From NCBI GenBank assembly GCA_020433835.1, contig JAGRBY010000144.1, forward strand, positions 1 through 13,374: a DNA stretch of 13,374 nt, given 5' to 3'. Numbering within the stretch: position 1 is the first letter of the stretch; each line of letters opens with the position of its first letter. This DNA comes from Anaerolineae bacterium (GTDB lineage Bacteria; Chloroflexota; Anaerolineae; 4572-78; J111). The notes beneath the pieces are model-generated. The model was not told the DNA's origin. It made no database searches and saw only the letters and a program-made list of their open reading frames with translations. Positions 7,201 to 13,339 of the stretch are shown in pieces. The position numbers and the translations under genes are program-made.

Positions 7201-7360
7201 TGGGAATATGTCCCTTGCGCCAATACTCAATCGACGCTCCCCCCTTTTTATCGAGAGCATAGCCCAATTCGTCCTGAATGGTTTGTATATTTTTGGACTC
7301 CGCAATACGGATTTTATAAATCCCTTCAGTCAATAACGTAGCAAACTTTTCCGCTGACAT
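4298..7360 (-). CDS. HTH-STAND ATPase with C-terminal helical (TPR-like) repeats
   Basis: A 1020-residue protein. Residues 1-87 form an XRE-like DNA-binding region ('TIQDELGYALDKKGGASIEY', 'WRKGHIPSRFSDIENLARQI'). An AAA_16/STAND ATPase follows, with Walker A GVAGSGKT (157-164) and Walker B 'LLLVLDDLHWAD' (304-315). Residues from about 600 to the end are tandem helical hairpins ('AITYLSRAGQQALQLSAYEEA', 'THFEKALALL') of tetratricopeptide type. The layout matches predicted ATPases of the MalT/LuxR-like signal-transduction group, where ligand binding to the repeats drives nucleotide-dependent oligomerisation. Here the HTH is N-terminal. ATG 7360 is chosen because GAGAGG lies 9 bases upstream; a longer frame to 7474 has no better site. 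An operator array and terminator lie 340-460 bases upstream. The ligand and target genes are unknown. Confidence 0.88.
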   Translation of the reverse strand: MSAEKFATLLTEGIYKIRIAESKNIQTIQDELGYALDKKGGASIEYWRKGHIPSRFSDIENLARQIGKRAQVERSWLEEFLQSAGHPAPEKVCDELFLPTPPIETRPFHSTILAPKDNLADVEKALFVAREEELAQLDSFLQGVLEKQQGRVVFVTGVAGSGKTALVEEFAWRAAQRHPNLVVAGGNCNSDTGGGDPYLPFREILALLTNDLETRWGTTAVVRHHAPRLRRLLPSVVQALVYEGPNLIDTFIPSRVMIERVKKAGQPVAELEALAARQMPPPSREFLREQATNVLRAIARHGPLLLVLDDLHWADSGSISLLFHLAKRLMDTQVLIIGLYRPTDLVPGPAGERHALEGVANELQRDFGSIRIDLRQRADRRFVDAIVDMEPNRLNSQFREALHRHTQGHALFTVEILDHLKQRGYLIQDTKTGEWLEGPTLAWEMLPAQVEGVIQERLGRLPANLQETLKVASVDGERFVAEVVAQVRRVDDVTMVRTLSGSLDKQHRLVEAEASRRLQPSGQRLSHYGFRHNLFQHYLYQSLDTVEQLLYHEQVGTALEQLCADQIEAVVVQLAHHFQKAEFTPKAITYLSRAGQQALQLSAYEEASTHFEKALALLMTLPETPERVQQELTLRIRLGATLIALRGYAAPEVERTYARAHELCQHAYAAESPEVVKVLVGLWVYYFVRGPLTQALALGEQLLSLAQSVQDPLVSVHAHRAMGNTLMVQGEFTSAQEHLEQGIAQYTAQRQGPDEALLYGHDPGITSMSYSALALWYLGYPDQALKRSQVVLALVDKLENPFNQAFAHSFAAVLHYFRREYPVAQAQAEMVLEISDKGGFAQWREFGKLLQGWALIQHRGQGANELQQMRQALSDWQATGATLARPFFMRLLGEAYCIVDQIESGLEIVTEALSIANSSGEHWATAELYRLQGALWLRQNKADSEVEASFEQALMIARRQQAKSLELRAVLNLSLLWLGQGQKKQAQQMLAEIYNQFTEGFDTADLKEAKALLEDMAGLV

Positions 7361-7679
7361 TACTATCTGCCTCTCAAATCTCGAAATAGACTCCGGCCCT
7401 CGTTCCTGTCTATCGGAACGACCATTGAATACAATAGGTTCCACAAATCGAAGCTCTAGAGGCATTGGAAACAAAAGTTTTTAGGCTGTGACGGTAGGAC
7501 GCTGGAGTAAAGGTTCCTTAAGATTATCTCATTTTCTAACATTTCGTCAATTATGGGCAGGGTAAAGTGTTAGGAGGGGCCATGACTCTAAAAATGGTAT
7601 CAAGCCAGATACAAAACAACATTTTCCACAATTACTCAGCGACGCCATTAACTCCCCATAACTACCAACCCTATTCTCA

Positions 7680-7728
7680 TACAAACAAAAACAAAAAAGC
7701 TTAGATGATCGTACTTTATCATCTAAGC
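7680..7728 (-). terminator. Intrinsic terminator/attenuator on minus strand
   Basis: A perfect 11-bp stem, GCTTAGATGAT (7699-7709) with ATCATCTAAGC (7718-7728), and an 8-base loop. Read on the minus strand it is followed at once by TTTTTTGTTTTTGTTTGT, so it should stop transcripts running toward the ATPase gene. It lies directly downstream of the palindrome array. It may end a short RNA, attenuate the ATPase leader, or end the tagI transcript. Confidence 0.75.
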
Positions 7729-7738
7729 CAGTTACCTC

Positions 7739-7819
7739 AATCTCGCCGAGAACCTTGCTGATTCTCGTCGAAAACGAGAGCGATTCTCGGCGAGAATGAG
7801 TTGTATTCTCGTCGAGAAT
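7739..7819. promoter_or_regulatory. Four phased ATTCTCGNCGAGAAT palindromes (operator array)
   Basis: Sites begin at 7739, 7761, 7783 and 7805, so centres (7746, 7768, 7790, 7812) are exactly 22 bases apart, about two helical turns. Sites 3 and 4 are perfect 15-base palindromes, differing only at the central base (G or T). Site 1 has two edge mismatches and site 2 is degraded on its right half. This spacing puts a bound dimer on one face of the helix each time and suggests cooperative binding. An obvious candidate binder is the HTH protein encoded downstream on the minus strand, but this is inference. Confidence 0.75.
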
Positions 7820-7834
7820 GGGATTTAATCGATT

Positions 7835-7840
7835 AGTATA
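7835..7840 (-). promoter_or_regulatory. Possible -10 box (TATACT) upstream of operator array
   Basis: On the minus strand the sequence reads 'gctttatactaatcg', giving a TATACT hexamer whose transcription start would fall near 7828, just before the first operator met by polymerase. No good -35 hexamer is visible, so the promoter call is weak. Its placement beside the palindromes is the main support. Confidence 0.3.
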
Positions 7841-8041
7841 AAGCGGGTATCGCCACTGCTGCATCATAATACTACTTAACGATATCGCAAAAACAGGAAT
7901 TTGTCACCCTCAGCCGCTCTTTTTATAGCGGTTTTGGCGCAGTAGGATGGCATACATACCTCTACTTAAATCAATACCATTATGGAATAAAGGAGGATGC
8001 CTAAGGCAAATAGGGATAAACATCTTTCCATTCGGGCTTCG

Positions 8042-8605
8042 TTACTTCAACACATCATACCGAAAACAATCGACCGTATGATCCTGCACCATCCCGGTAG
8101 CCTGCATAAAGGCGTAGCAGATGGTCGGGCCGACGAAGTTGAAGCCGCGTTTGCGGAGATCTTTGCTCATCGCAGTCGACTCGGGGGTTTTGGCGGGGAT
8201 GTCGGAGAGGGACGCTCTGGCGTTTTGAATTGGTTGACCGCCGACAAACTGCCAGATATAGGCATCGAACGATCCGAATGCTTCTTGGATTGCCAGAAAG
8301 GCTTTGGCGTTTTGCACCGTCGCCTCGACCTTGCGTCGATTACGGACGATGCCGGGGTTGGTGAGCAGTTCTTCAATTGTGGCGGAGTCGTAGCCGGCCA
8401 CGGTTTCAATATCAAAGTTGTCGAAGGCCAGCCGGTAGTTGTCGCGTTTGCGGAGAATGGTGATCCAGCTTAGTCCGGCTTGAGCGCCTTCCAGAATCAG
8501 CATTTCAAAGAGGTGTTGGTCATCATGGACGGGTACGCCCCACTCGTCATCGTGATAAGCAATATAGAGCGGGTCGTCGCTAACCCAACCACAACGAATT
8601 TTCAT
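8042..8605 (-). CDS. tagI: DNA-3-methyladenine glycosylase I
   Basis: A 187-residue TagI/Tag enzyme that excises 3-methyladenine from alkylated DNA in base excision repair. The zinc site is complete: C5, H18, H176 and C180 correspond one-for-one (offset +1) to E. coli C4, H17, H175 and C179. The catalytic-pocket residues E39 and W47 ('LILEGAQAGLSW') are also present, as is the family start 'RCGWVSDDPLYIAYHDDEWGVP'. ATG 8605 is chosen over 8680 because the protein family begins here and because it overlaps the stop of the upstream gene as ATGA. AGGAG lies about 13 bases upstream, rather far, so translation probably relies on coupling. Length is normal for the family. The nearest downstream terminator is at 7728-7680, 314 bases away. 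Confidence 0.95.
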   Translation of the reverse strand: MKIRCGWVSDDPLYIAYHDDEWGVPVHDDQHLFEMLILEGAQAGLSWITILRKRDNYRLAFDNFDIETVAGYDSATIEELLTNPGIVRNRRKVEATVQNAKAFLAIQEAFGSFDAYIWQFVGGQPIQNARASLSDIPAKTPESTAMSKDLRKRGFNFVGPTICYAFMQATGMVQDHTVDCFRYDVLK

Positions 8606-9063
8606 GATAAAAATACCACTCCTAAAGCAATCATCGAGACCAGCGCCGATATGCCCAGCAAGATGGCGATGATCGGCCACGGCCCCCAGACAAGCCCTCG
8701 TTTGGGCGTCGAGCGCATGGCGGTCGTTACTCGGCCGGATTTGAAAGATACGATATCAGTGGCAGCGTCGTTATAAAGCCACTGCTCATCACCTGTCTCC
8801 AGACGCCGCACCGCTTGCGGTTCGCCCCAGGCCAGCCGCACCATCTCGGGCGTCATCTCCGGCTCGACGTGCTGCTCAATCAGCCGGCGGCAGAGTGCTT
8901 CGCCCCAAATATCGCGCTGCTGCCAGATGCGGTCGACCCGCTTGGCGCTTTCAATTTCGCCGCGGGGTCGGAGCATCCACCAGACAACCGCCGCGAATGA
9001 GCCGATGCTAATCGGCGTTAGTACAGCCATTAAAATCCAGAAAACAGTTTCGCCTGTGCCCAT
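8602..9063 (-). CDS. Two-TM membrane protein with BamE/SmpA-like core
   Basis: A 153-residue protein with a transmembrane helix at about 7-30, a soluble middle part and a second helix at about 129-151. The middle contains 'MTPEMVRLAWGEPQAVRRL...EQWLY' (residues 70-97). This resembles the small SmpA/BamE-type fold, where a helix is followed by 'WGxP' and a strand with an aromatic. The BamE link is by pattern only, and this is not a lipoprotein because no lipobox cysteine is present. GGTGAG precedes the ATG. Its TGA overlaps the ATG of tagI, so the two are one operon with translational coupling. Whether it has any role in DNA repair is unknown; co-transcription alone does not show it. Confidence 0.75.
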   Translation of the reverse strand: MGTGETVFWILMAVLTPISIGSFAAVVWWMLRPRGEIESAKRVDRIWQQRDIWGEALCRRLIEQHVEPEMTPEMVRLAWGEPQAVRRLETGDEQWLYNDAATDIVSFKSGRVTTAMRSTPKRGLVWGPWPIIAILLGISALVSMIALGVVFLS

Positions 9064-9164
9064 ATTATCTCACCAACCACCTATTTTAGACCTAAACGCG
9101 GGAAAGCGACAGTTTTGCGTAGGCTTTGCAGCAAGTTAGCATAGAATAGAAGTCAAGTAACAAC

Positions 9165-9260
9165 GGAGGATTACAGTTATAATGATGACAGTTACATATG
9201 AAATGTAACCTCTTCTCCTCCTTTTGAAAAAGCCGGGATTGGTCACCCCGGTTTTTTCAA
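9165..9260 (+). ncRNA. Possible structured small RNA or micro-leader
   Basis: A strong Shine-Dalgarno-like GGAGGA (9165-9170) can pair perfectly with TCCTCC (9216-9221), enclosing a GTTACAT/ATGTAAC hairpin (9191-9209). A 14-bp terminator stem follows (9224-9260). An 8-codon frame (MMTVTYEM, 9182-9208) begins 12 bases after GGAGG and would be masked by this pairing. No plus-strand gene follows, so this is not a leader for a downstream gene here. No clear promoter was found. Confidence 0.3.
9224..9260. terminator. Bidirectional intrinsic terminator
   Basis: TTGAAAAAGCCGGG (9224-9237) pairs with CCCGGTTTTTTCAA (9247-9260), with one G-T wobble and a 9-base loop. The A and T tracts on the arms let it work on both strands. 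On the minus strand it would end the aminotransferase transcript, whose stop is 128 bases upstream. Confidence 0.8.
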
Positions 9261-9278
9261 TTTTAAACGCCTTCCACG

Positions 9279-9359
9279 GTCCACAGATAGACACAGATAT
9301 TCACTGATATAATCAAAATGATGATAAAAATCTGTGGCAGTCTGTGTTCATCTGTGGAC
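9279..9359. repeat. Inverted repeat of CTGTGG type
   Basis: Arm 9279-9298 (GTCCACAGATAGACACAGAT) matches the reverse complement of 9340-9359 at 17 of 20 positions, with a 41-base AT-rich centre that contains another ATCTGTGG. The 'TCTGTGTTCATCTGTGG' text is familiar as a dispersed intergenic repeat. It sits just after the aminotransferase stop, on the transcript side before the terminator. Confidence 0.6.
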
Positions 9360-9387
9360 TAGCAAATTCTTTCCGCCTAACAGCTTC

Positions 9388-10590
9388 TTAGACAGGTTGG
9401 AGCGAACTGTTTTTGACCAGCAGCGTTTTAATGGCGTGTGCCAGGTGGGTAATGCCGGTTTCGATTTTGGCCTCGTCGGAGTTGGAGAAGTTGAGCCGCA
9501 GCGTATTCTCGCCGCCGCCGTCGACATAGAACGGTTGGCCGGGGACAAAGACAACTTTTAGCTTGGCGGCCTCTTCAAAAAGCTCCAGCGATGACACGCC
9601 CTCCGGCAGTGTGACCCACAGGAACATGCCACCTTCGGGCCGGATGAAGGTTACTTCGGGCGGAAACAGTTCGTCCATCAGATTCGTCATCAAATCACAC
9701 TGCTTTTTGTAGGCCGCTTTGATGGTTGCCAGATGGGCATCGAGGTCATTATCCTGAAGATATTGAGCCACAATGCACTGCGACAGATAGTTCGAGTGGA
9801 GATCGGCGGCTTGCTTGGCGATGATAAATTTGTCCATGAACTCCGGCCTGGCGCAGATCCAGCCCAACCGCACGCCGGGGGCAACCACTTTGGCAAACGA
9901 TCCCAACAGAATGGTGTTATCCCCCAAATAGGTTTTCATCGATGGTAAATCTTGGCCGGCAAAGCGCAGCTCACCGTAGGGGTTATCTTCGATAAAAATG
10001 GTATCGCGCCCATGAAGCAGTTCGGCAGTTCTGCGGCGGGTGGGTTCGCTGTAGGTTACGCCGGAAGGATTTTGAAAATTCGGCACCGAATAAAACAGCT
10101 TGGGATTGTGGGCTTGCAGTGTTGTCGCCAAAACCTCTAAGTCGATGCCGTCATCCAGCAGCGGTACCGGCAAAAACTCCGGCTCGTACATGGCAAAGGC
10201 CTGGATCGCGCCCAGATAGCCGGGGCGTTCCATGATCATCGTGTCACCTTTATTCAAAAAAATCTTACCGATGAGATCCAACCCCTGCTGCGATCCGTTG
10301 GTAATAAGAATATCATCGGGCGATACCGCCAACCCTTTTTGCGCGTATCGGGCCGCGATGAATTCGCGCAGTGGCCCATGGCCTTCGGTAGTGCTGTATT
10401 GCAGCATATGCCGCCCCTGCTCGGCCAGAGCTTTGGTCGACGCTGCCGCCAGTTCCTCCACCGGAAAGAAATCAGGGTTAGGCAACCCTCCGGCAAATGA
10501 GATGGTCTCTGAGTCTTGCGTGACTTTCAAGATTTCTCGAATAAATGATTTTTGGGTGTTGTGCATTCTATCTGCAAAGTGATGATCCAT
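9388..10590 (-). CDS. PLP-dependent aminotransferase, class I (LysN/MocR-like)
   Basis: A 400-residue fold-type I aminotransferase. It shows 'ISFAGGLPNPDFFP' (residues 30-43), the phosphate-loop region 'GSQQGLDL' (99-106), 'NFQNPSG' with N174, 'EDNPYGELRF' with D202 and Y205, and 'GSFAKVVAPGVRLGW' with K234 as the pyridoxal lysine. R365 in 'NTLRLNFS' is the substrate-carboxylate arginine. The common serine before the lysine (SFSK) is alanine here. The class includes 2-aminoadipate, aromatic and branched-chain aminotransferases, and substrate cannot be decided from sequence alone. GGAGG lies 7 bases before the ATG, and there is no DNA-binding domain as in full MocR regulators. It is a single-gene unit with its own likely promoter and the terminator at 9224-9260. 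Confidence 0.93.
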   Translation of the reverse strand: MDHHFADRMHNTQKSFIREILKVTQDSETISFAGGLPNPDFFPVEELAAASTKALAEQGRHMLQYSTTEGHGPLREFIAARYAQKGLAVSPDDILITNGSQQGLDLIGKIFLNKGDTMIMERPGYLGAIQAFAMYEPEFLPVPLLDDGIDLEVLATTLQAHNPKLFYSVPNFQNPSGVTYSEPTRRRTAELLHGRDTIFIEDNPYGELRFAGQDLPSMKTYLGDNTILLGSFAKVVAPGVRLGWICARPEFMDKFIIAKQAADLHSNYLSQCIVAQYLQDNDLDAHLATIKAAYKKQCDLMTNLMDELFPPEVTFIRPEGGMFLWVTLPEGVSSLELFEEAAKLKVVFVPGQPFYVDGGGENTLRLNFSNSDEAKIETGITHLAHAIKTLLVKNSSLQPV

Positions 10591-10619
10591 TGTGTTACCT
10601 CCGCTGGTAAATAGCCTTT

Positions 10620-10625
10620 AGTATA
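10620..10625 (-). promoter_or_regulatory. Possible -10 box of the aminotransferase gene
   Basis: The minus strand reads 'gcgctatactaaagg', giving TATACT about 30 bases before the start codon. A -35 element is poor (TGTTCG at about 17 bases spacing). It fits a short leader ending in GGAGG. Confidence 0.35.
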
Positions 10626-10688
10626 GCGCAGCCTGGCTTAATCGAACAGACCCAATCGCCCTCGATTTGATCGGGCCAATGTATTTTA

Positions 10689-10739
10689 ACGTGGGACGTA
10701 GGACGTGGAATGTAATATTTACGTCCTACAATCCCACGT
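10689..10739. repeat. Long imperfect inverted repeat
   Basis: ACGTGGGACGTAGGACGT (10689-10706) pairs with ACGTCCTACAATCCCACGT (10721-10739), apart from one small bulge, around a 14-base loop. There is no T-run on either side, so it is not a standard terminator. It lies in the divergent gap between the aminotransferase and the small secreted peptide gene, and the style suggests a dispersed palindromic repeat. Confidence 0.65.
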
Positions 10740-10780
10740 TCTACGCATCATCTTCATCATTGGCCTACTACAGTCATATG

Positions 10781-10811
10781 TTGCGTAGTACGTCCTTACA
10801 AAACTACGCAA
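10781..10811. repeat. Hairpin TTGCGTAGT/ACTACGCAA
   Basis: A perfect 9-bp inverted repeat (10781-10789 and 10803-10811) with a 13-base loop that contains 'acgtcctta', echoing the 'acgtcctac' arm of the neighbouring repeat at 10721. Both are probably part of one composite repeat element. Confidence 0.5.
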
Positions 10812-10932
10812 GATGGCGTACTTCAAAATCACCGTCTTTAAGCCTACCGCAAATCAGCAGACAAGCGGATCACAAACACGGGAGAGTTTGCTATACTGGT
10901 ACCATAATCAATTATGAGTGAGGTATCCAACA

Positions 10933-11166
10933 ATGACCCGACTAAAATCAATTTTGACCAGCAGTCTTTTAACCTTAACCCTTTGTGTTACGATCCTAAC
11001 GACAGCCTTTGTGCTGAGCGATATGAATCCTATCCAGGCAGATGCCGCCGGCAGTGATGTGGCGATTGCCGCCACAGAAAATACAGAGTACCTACCTTTA
11101 ACCAGTGCGCCGCTGCAGCGTGATATTACCAGCCAGCGCTTTGCTCCTCTGGTCGGCGCACCGTAA
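10933..11166 (+). CDS. Small secreted or membrane-anchored peptide
   Basis: A 77-residue protein that I do not recognise. Residues 1-26 have the shape of a signal peptide or single membrane anchor: positive start (MTRLK), a hydrophobic run 'ILTSSLLTLTLCVTILTTAF' to about residue 26, then a polar part. 'IQADAAGSD' at about 34-42 could contain a signal peptidase site after ADA or DAA. The remaining ~37 residues are acidic to neutral and have no known motif. ATG 10933 is chosen because AGGT (10921) lies 9 bases upstream; a GTG at 10918 would add five residues. A TATACT at 10892-10897 may be its -10 box. A strong terminator follows 30 bases after the stop, so it is its own unit. Confidence 0.55.
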   Translation: MTRLKSILTSSLLTLTLCVTILTTAFVLSDMNPIQADAAGSDVAIAATENTEYLPLTSAPLQRDITSQRFAPLVGAP

Positions 11167-11195
11167 TGCTTTTTCTATCTTACTAAATATCGAGA

Positions 11196-11226
11196 ACGGC
11201 CAACTCGTGCGGGTTGGCCGTTTTTG
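11196..11226 (+). terminator. Intrinsic terminator after the small peptide gene
   Basis: A perfect 9-bp stem, ACGGCCAAC (11196-11204) with GTTGGCCGT (11213-11221), an 8-base loop and a TTTTT tail. It ends the peptide transcript and separates it from menH. Confidence 0.9.
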
Positions 11227-11245
11227 CTTTGGAGTCGGACAGTAG

Positions 11246-11264
11246 AACAAGTCGCCGACTTGTT
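11246..11264. promoter_or_regulatory. 19-base palindrome AACAAGTCGCCGACTTGTT upstream of menH
   Basis: A perfect 9-1-9 palindrome 57 bases before the menH start codon and just after the terminator. It may be an operator for menH or a dispersed palindromic repeat. It shares the odd-length, single-centre-base design of the palindromes at 3883, 3966 and 7783-7819 but not their sequence. Confidence 0.5.
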
Positions 11265-11321
11265 TCAATCCGAACAAATCAGCGATTTATTCTACAGAAC
11301 TATTTCCCGAGGAACAACCCC

Positions 11322-12122
11322 ATGCCTTCACCCATCTGGCCATACCAAACCACCGGCGAATCATACTTACCGCCCGTCATCTTCTTACACGGATTTATGG
11401 GCAGCGGAACCGATTGGCTGCCGATTGCGAAAAATCTGGCCACGCAATACTACGGCATCTTGCCCGATCTGCCGGGCCACGGCTGGAACACAGATTTTCC
11501 CCTCACGCAGCCTATCAACTTCGATACCGTTGCCGACGGCCTCCGGCAGCTTATCGAGTATCTCAACCTCGCGCCGGTCACGTTAGTAGGCTATTCGATG
11601 GGCGGACGGATAGCCCTATACACGGCCATTCAATTTCCCGAACGTATCGCGTCGCTGGTTTTAGAAGGAGCCAACCCCGGCCTGGCCGATGAAGAAGATC
11701 GACAGGCACGCGCCACACTCGACGATCAACGAGCCGAGCAGTTGCAGGCGGAAGGCATCGACACTTTTGTTGATACATGGTACGCGATGGATCTCTTTCG
11801 CACGCTCCACACCGATCCGGCTCGTCTCGACGCTATGAAAAGCCGTCGCAAGAAAAATGATCCGCGCTGGGCAGCCAAAATCATTCGCGATCTCAGCCCC
11901 GGCCGTCAACCACCACTATGGGATCGATTGCATACCCTCGCGATGCCGACCCTGCTGCTGGCCGGTGCTCTCGACACCAAGTATACGGCGCTTATGAACA
12001 GGATGGGACAAAGCATTCCCCGCTCTGAGGTTACGATCGTGCCGAATGCCGGCCACAATGTTCATGTCGAACAACCTGAAGCATTCAGCCAATTGCTGAC
12101 CAACTTTCTTCAAAGCAAGTAA
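11322..12122 (+). CDS. menH: Alpha/beta hydrolase, probable MenH (SHCHC synthase)
   Basis: A 266-residue alpha/beta hydrolase. MenH removes pyruvate from SEPHCHC to give 2-succinyl-6-hydroxy-2,4-cyclohexadiene-1-carboxylate in menaquinone synthesis. The family signs are 'VIFLHGFMGSGTDW' near the N-terminus, 'LPDLPGHG', and the nucleophile motif 'VGYSMGGRIAL'. The catalytic triad is S92, D218 ('GALDTKY') and H245 ('NAGHNVHVEQPEAF'). The SMGGR form is typical of MenH rather than generic hydrolases, and length is normal. ATG 11322 is preferred because CGAGGA lies about 9 bases upstream; a frame from 11214 would start inside the terminator. No other men genes are in the window, so an unrelated hydrolase function cannot be excluded. 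It is convergent with the M20 gene, with only 5 bases between stops. Confidence 0.8.
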   Translation: MPSPIWPYQTTGESYLPPVIFLHGFMGSGTDWLPIAKNLATQYYGILPDLPGHGWNTDFPLTQPINFDTVADGLRQLIEYLNLAPVTLVGYSMGGRIALYTAIQFPERIASLVLEGANPGLADEEDRQARATLDDQRAEQLQAEGIDTFVDTWYAMDLFRTLHTDPARLDAMKSRRKKNDPRWAAKIIRDLSPGRQPPLWDRLHTLAMPTLLLAGALDTKYTALMNRMGQSIPRSEVTIVPNAGHNVHVEQPEAFSQLLTNFLQSK

Positions 12123-12127
12123 CCCGC

Positions 12128-13339
12128 TTACGCCGAACGCATCCATGCCAGGGCCGCAGCCACCAATGAGGCAGAACCCAACGGCAGCGCGTCCTCATCG
12201 ATTCGAAAGGTGGGCGTGTGCACCGGATACACCTGCGACCACTGCGGATTACGAACGCCCAACCGTAAAAAACTACCCGGTGCACTTTGGGCCATAAAGC
12301 TAAAATCTTCGGCGGCCATAATTTTCTCAGCAATGACAACCTGTTCGTCACCCAATAAATTACGCATGGTTGACAGCATGACCTCTGCCGCGCCGTCATC
12401 ATTCACCAAGGGCGGGTAGCCGGTGATGATGTTCAGATCAAAACGCCCCCCCAACGGCTCAATAATGCGACACGCCTGACGCAGTTCGTGATGCAGCAGC
12501 GCCCGATTTTCCGGCGTAAAGCTGCGAATTGTGCCGGTCATGGTTACGCTTCCGGCGATAATGTTGTCTTTCGTACCGCCGTTAATAGTACCGATGGTAA
12601 CGACGCCCTCACCGATGGGATCGAGCCGACGGCTCACAATCTGATGGATCGCCTGAATAACCTGGGCCGCCAGGGCAATAGTGTCGATGCCCTGATGCGG
12701 GCGTGCCGCGTGGGCCGACTGGCCGTATAGGGTTAGCTCAAATTGATCGGCGCTGGCCATCATCGGGCCGGGCCGGGTGCCAACGGTGCCGACCGGCAAT
12801 TCGGTATCGACGTGCAGACCAAAGACCGCATCCAATCCATCCAGTGCGCCTTCCTCAACCATGCGCATCCCGCCCGATTTGTTCTCCTCGTCCTGGCCTT
12901 CTTCGCTCGGTTGAAAAAGCAGACGTACCGTACCCGGCAGTTGGCCTTGGTCGGCTAAATCCTTCAAGAGGGTAGCCGCGCCTAACAGCATCGCCGTATG
13001 GGCATCATGGCCACAGGCATGCATGATGCCGGGGCGAGTGCTGTCGAAATCGGTGTGGTTCTGTTCGGTGATGGGCAGAGCGTCAATATCGGCTCGCAGC
13101 CCAACTACCGGGCCATCGCCGCCTTTGATAATGCCAACAACGCCGGTTTTGGCGACCTCGTTTTCCGCCTCGATGCCTAAATCAAACAGAGCCGCCATAA
13201 TCAAAGCGGCGGTTCTTGTTTCGGTGAAACCTAACTCCGGATAGCGGTGAATTTGCCGCCGCCAGGAGCGAATTTTTTCGTGCAGTACCCTGGCCCGATC
13301 AAGAATGTCCGAGCTAGAACTATCATGCGTTTGTGCCAT
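12128..13339 (-). CDS. M20D family amidohydrolase (N-acyl amino acid hydrolase type)
   Basis: A 403-residue zinc/manganese-type peptidase M20 subfamily D protein, the group of N-acyl-L-amino acid and IAA-amino acid amidohydrolases that release free amino acids from acyl or auxin conjugates. Metal-ligand motifs are intact: 'MHACGHDAH' (C109, H111), 'QPSEEG' (E146, E147), 'GLHVD' (H176) and 'VHTPTF' (H374). The dimerisation insert with '[14 protein letters not shown]' starts at about 206, and '[10 protein letters not shown]' (81-90) is the usual family block. GAGAGG lies 8 bases before the ATG. The exact substrate is unknown. The gene starts 35 bases from the window edge, so its promoter and possible operon partners are outside. 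Confidence 0.92.
   Translation of the reverse strand: MAQTHDSSSSDILDRARVLHEKIRSWRRQIHRYPELGFTETRTAALIMAALFDLGIEAENEVAKTGVVGIIKGGDGPVVGLRADIDALPITEQNHTDFDSTRPGIMHACGHDAHTAMLLGAATLLKDLADQGQLPGTVRLLFQPSEEGQDEENKSGGMRMVEEGALDGLDAVFGLHVDTELPVGTVGTRPGPMMASADQFELTLYGQSAHAARPHQGIDTIALAAQVIQAIHQIVSRRLDPIGEGVVTIGTINGGTKDNIIAGSVTMTGTIRSFTPENRALLHHELRQACRIIEPLGGRFDLNIITGYPPLVNDDGAAEVMLSTMRNLLGDEQVVIAEKIMAAEDFSFMAQSAPGSFLRLGVRNPQWSQVYPVHTPTFRIDEDALPLGSASLVAAALAWMRSA

Larger units (their letters stand above)
7361..8041. other. Regulatory intergenic region between tagI and the ATPase
   Basis: About 680 bases without a convincing gene. It contains, on the minus strand in transcription order, a possible -10 box (7840-7835), four phased palindromes (7819-7739) and an intrinsic terminator (7728-7680). 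About 330 bases of leader then run to the ATPase start. A small CCGCT/AGCGG hairpin followed by TTTT lies at 7914-7935 on the plus strand. An open frame at 7547-7867 (minus) is considered spurious. Confidence 0.5.

Noticed and set aside
7739..7819. CRISPR-like short array
   Set aside because: The repeats are 15-base palindromes with 7-base gaps, far too short; an operator array fits better.
7547..7867. 106-codon minus-strand open frame
   Set aside because: It has no ribosome site, its composition is unlike the neighbours, and it runs through the four palindromes and the intrinsic terminator; non-coding regulatory DNA explains it better.
7997..8473. 158-codon plus-strand frame opposite tagI, preceded by AAAGGAGG
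   Set aside because: GGAGG directly abuts the ATG with no spacing, and the frame is antisense to a highly conserved tagI gene.
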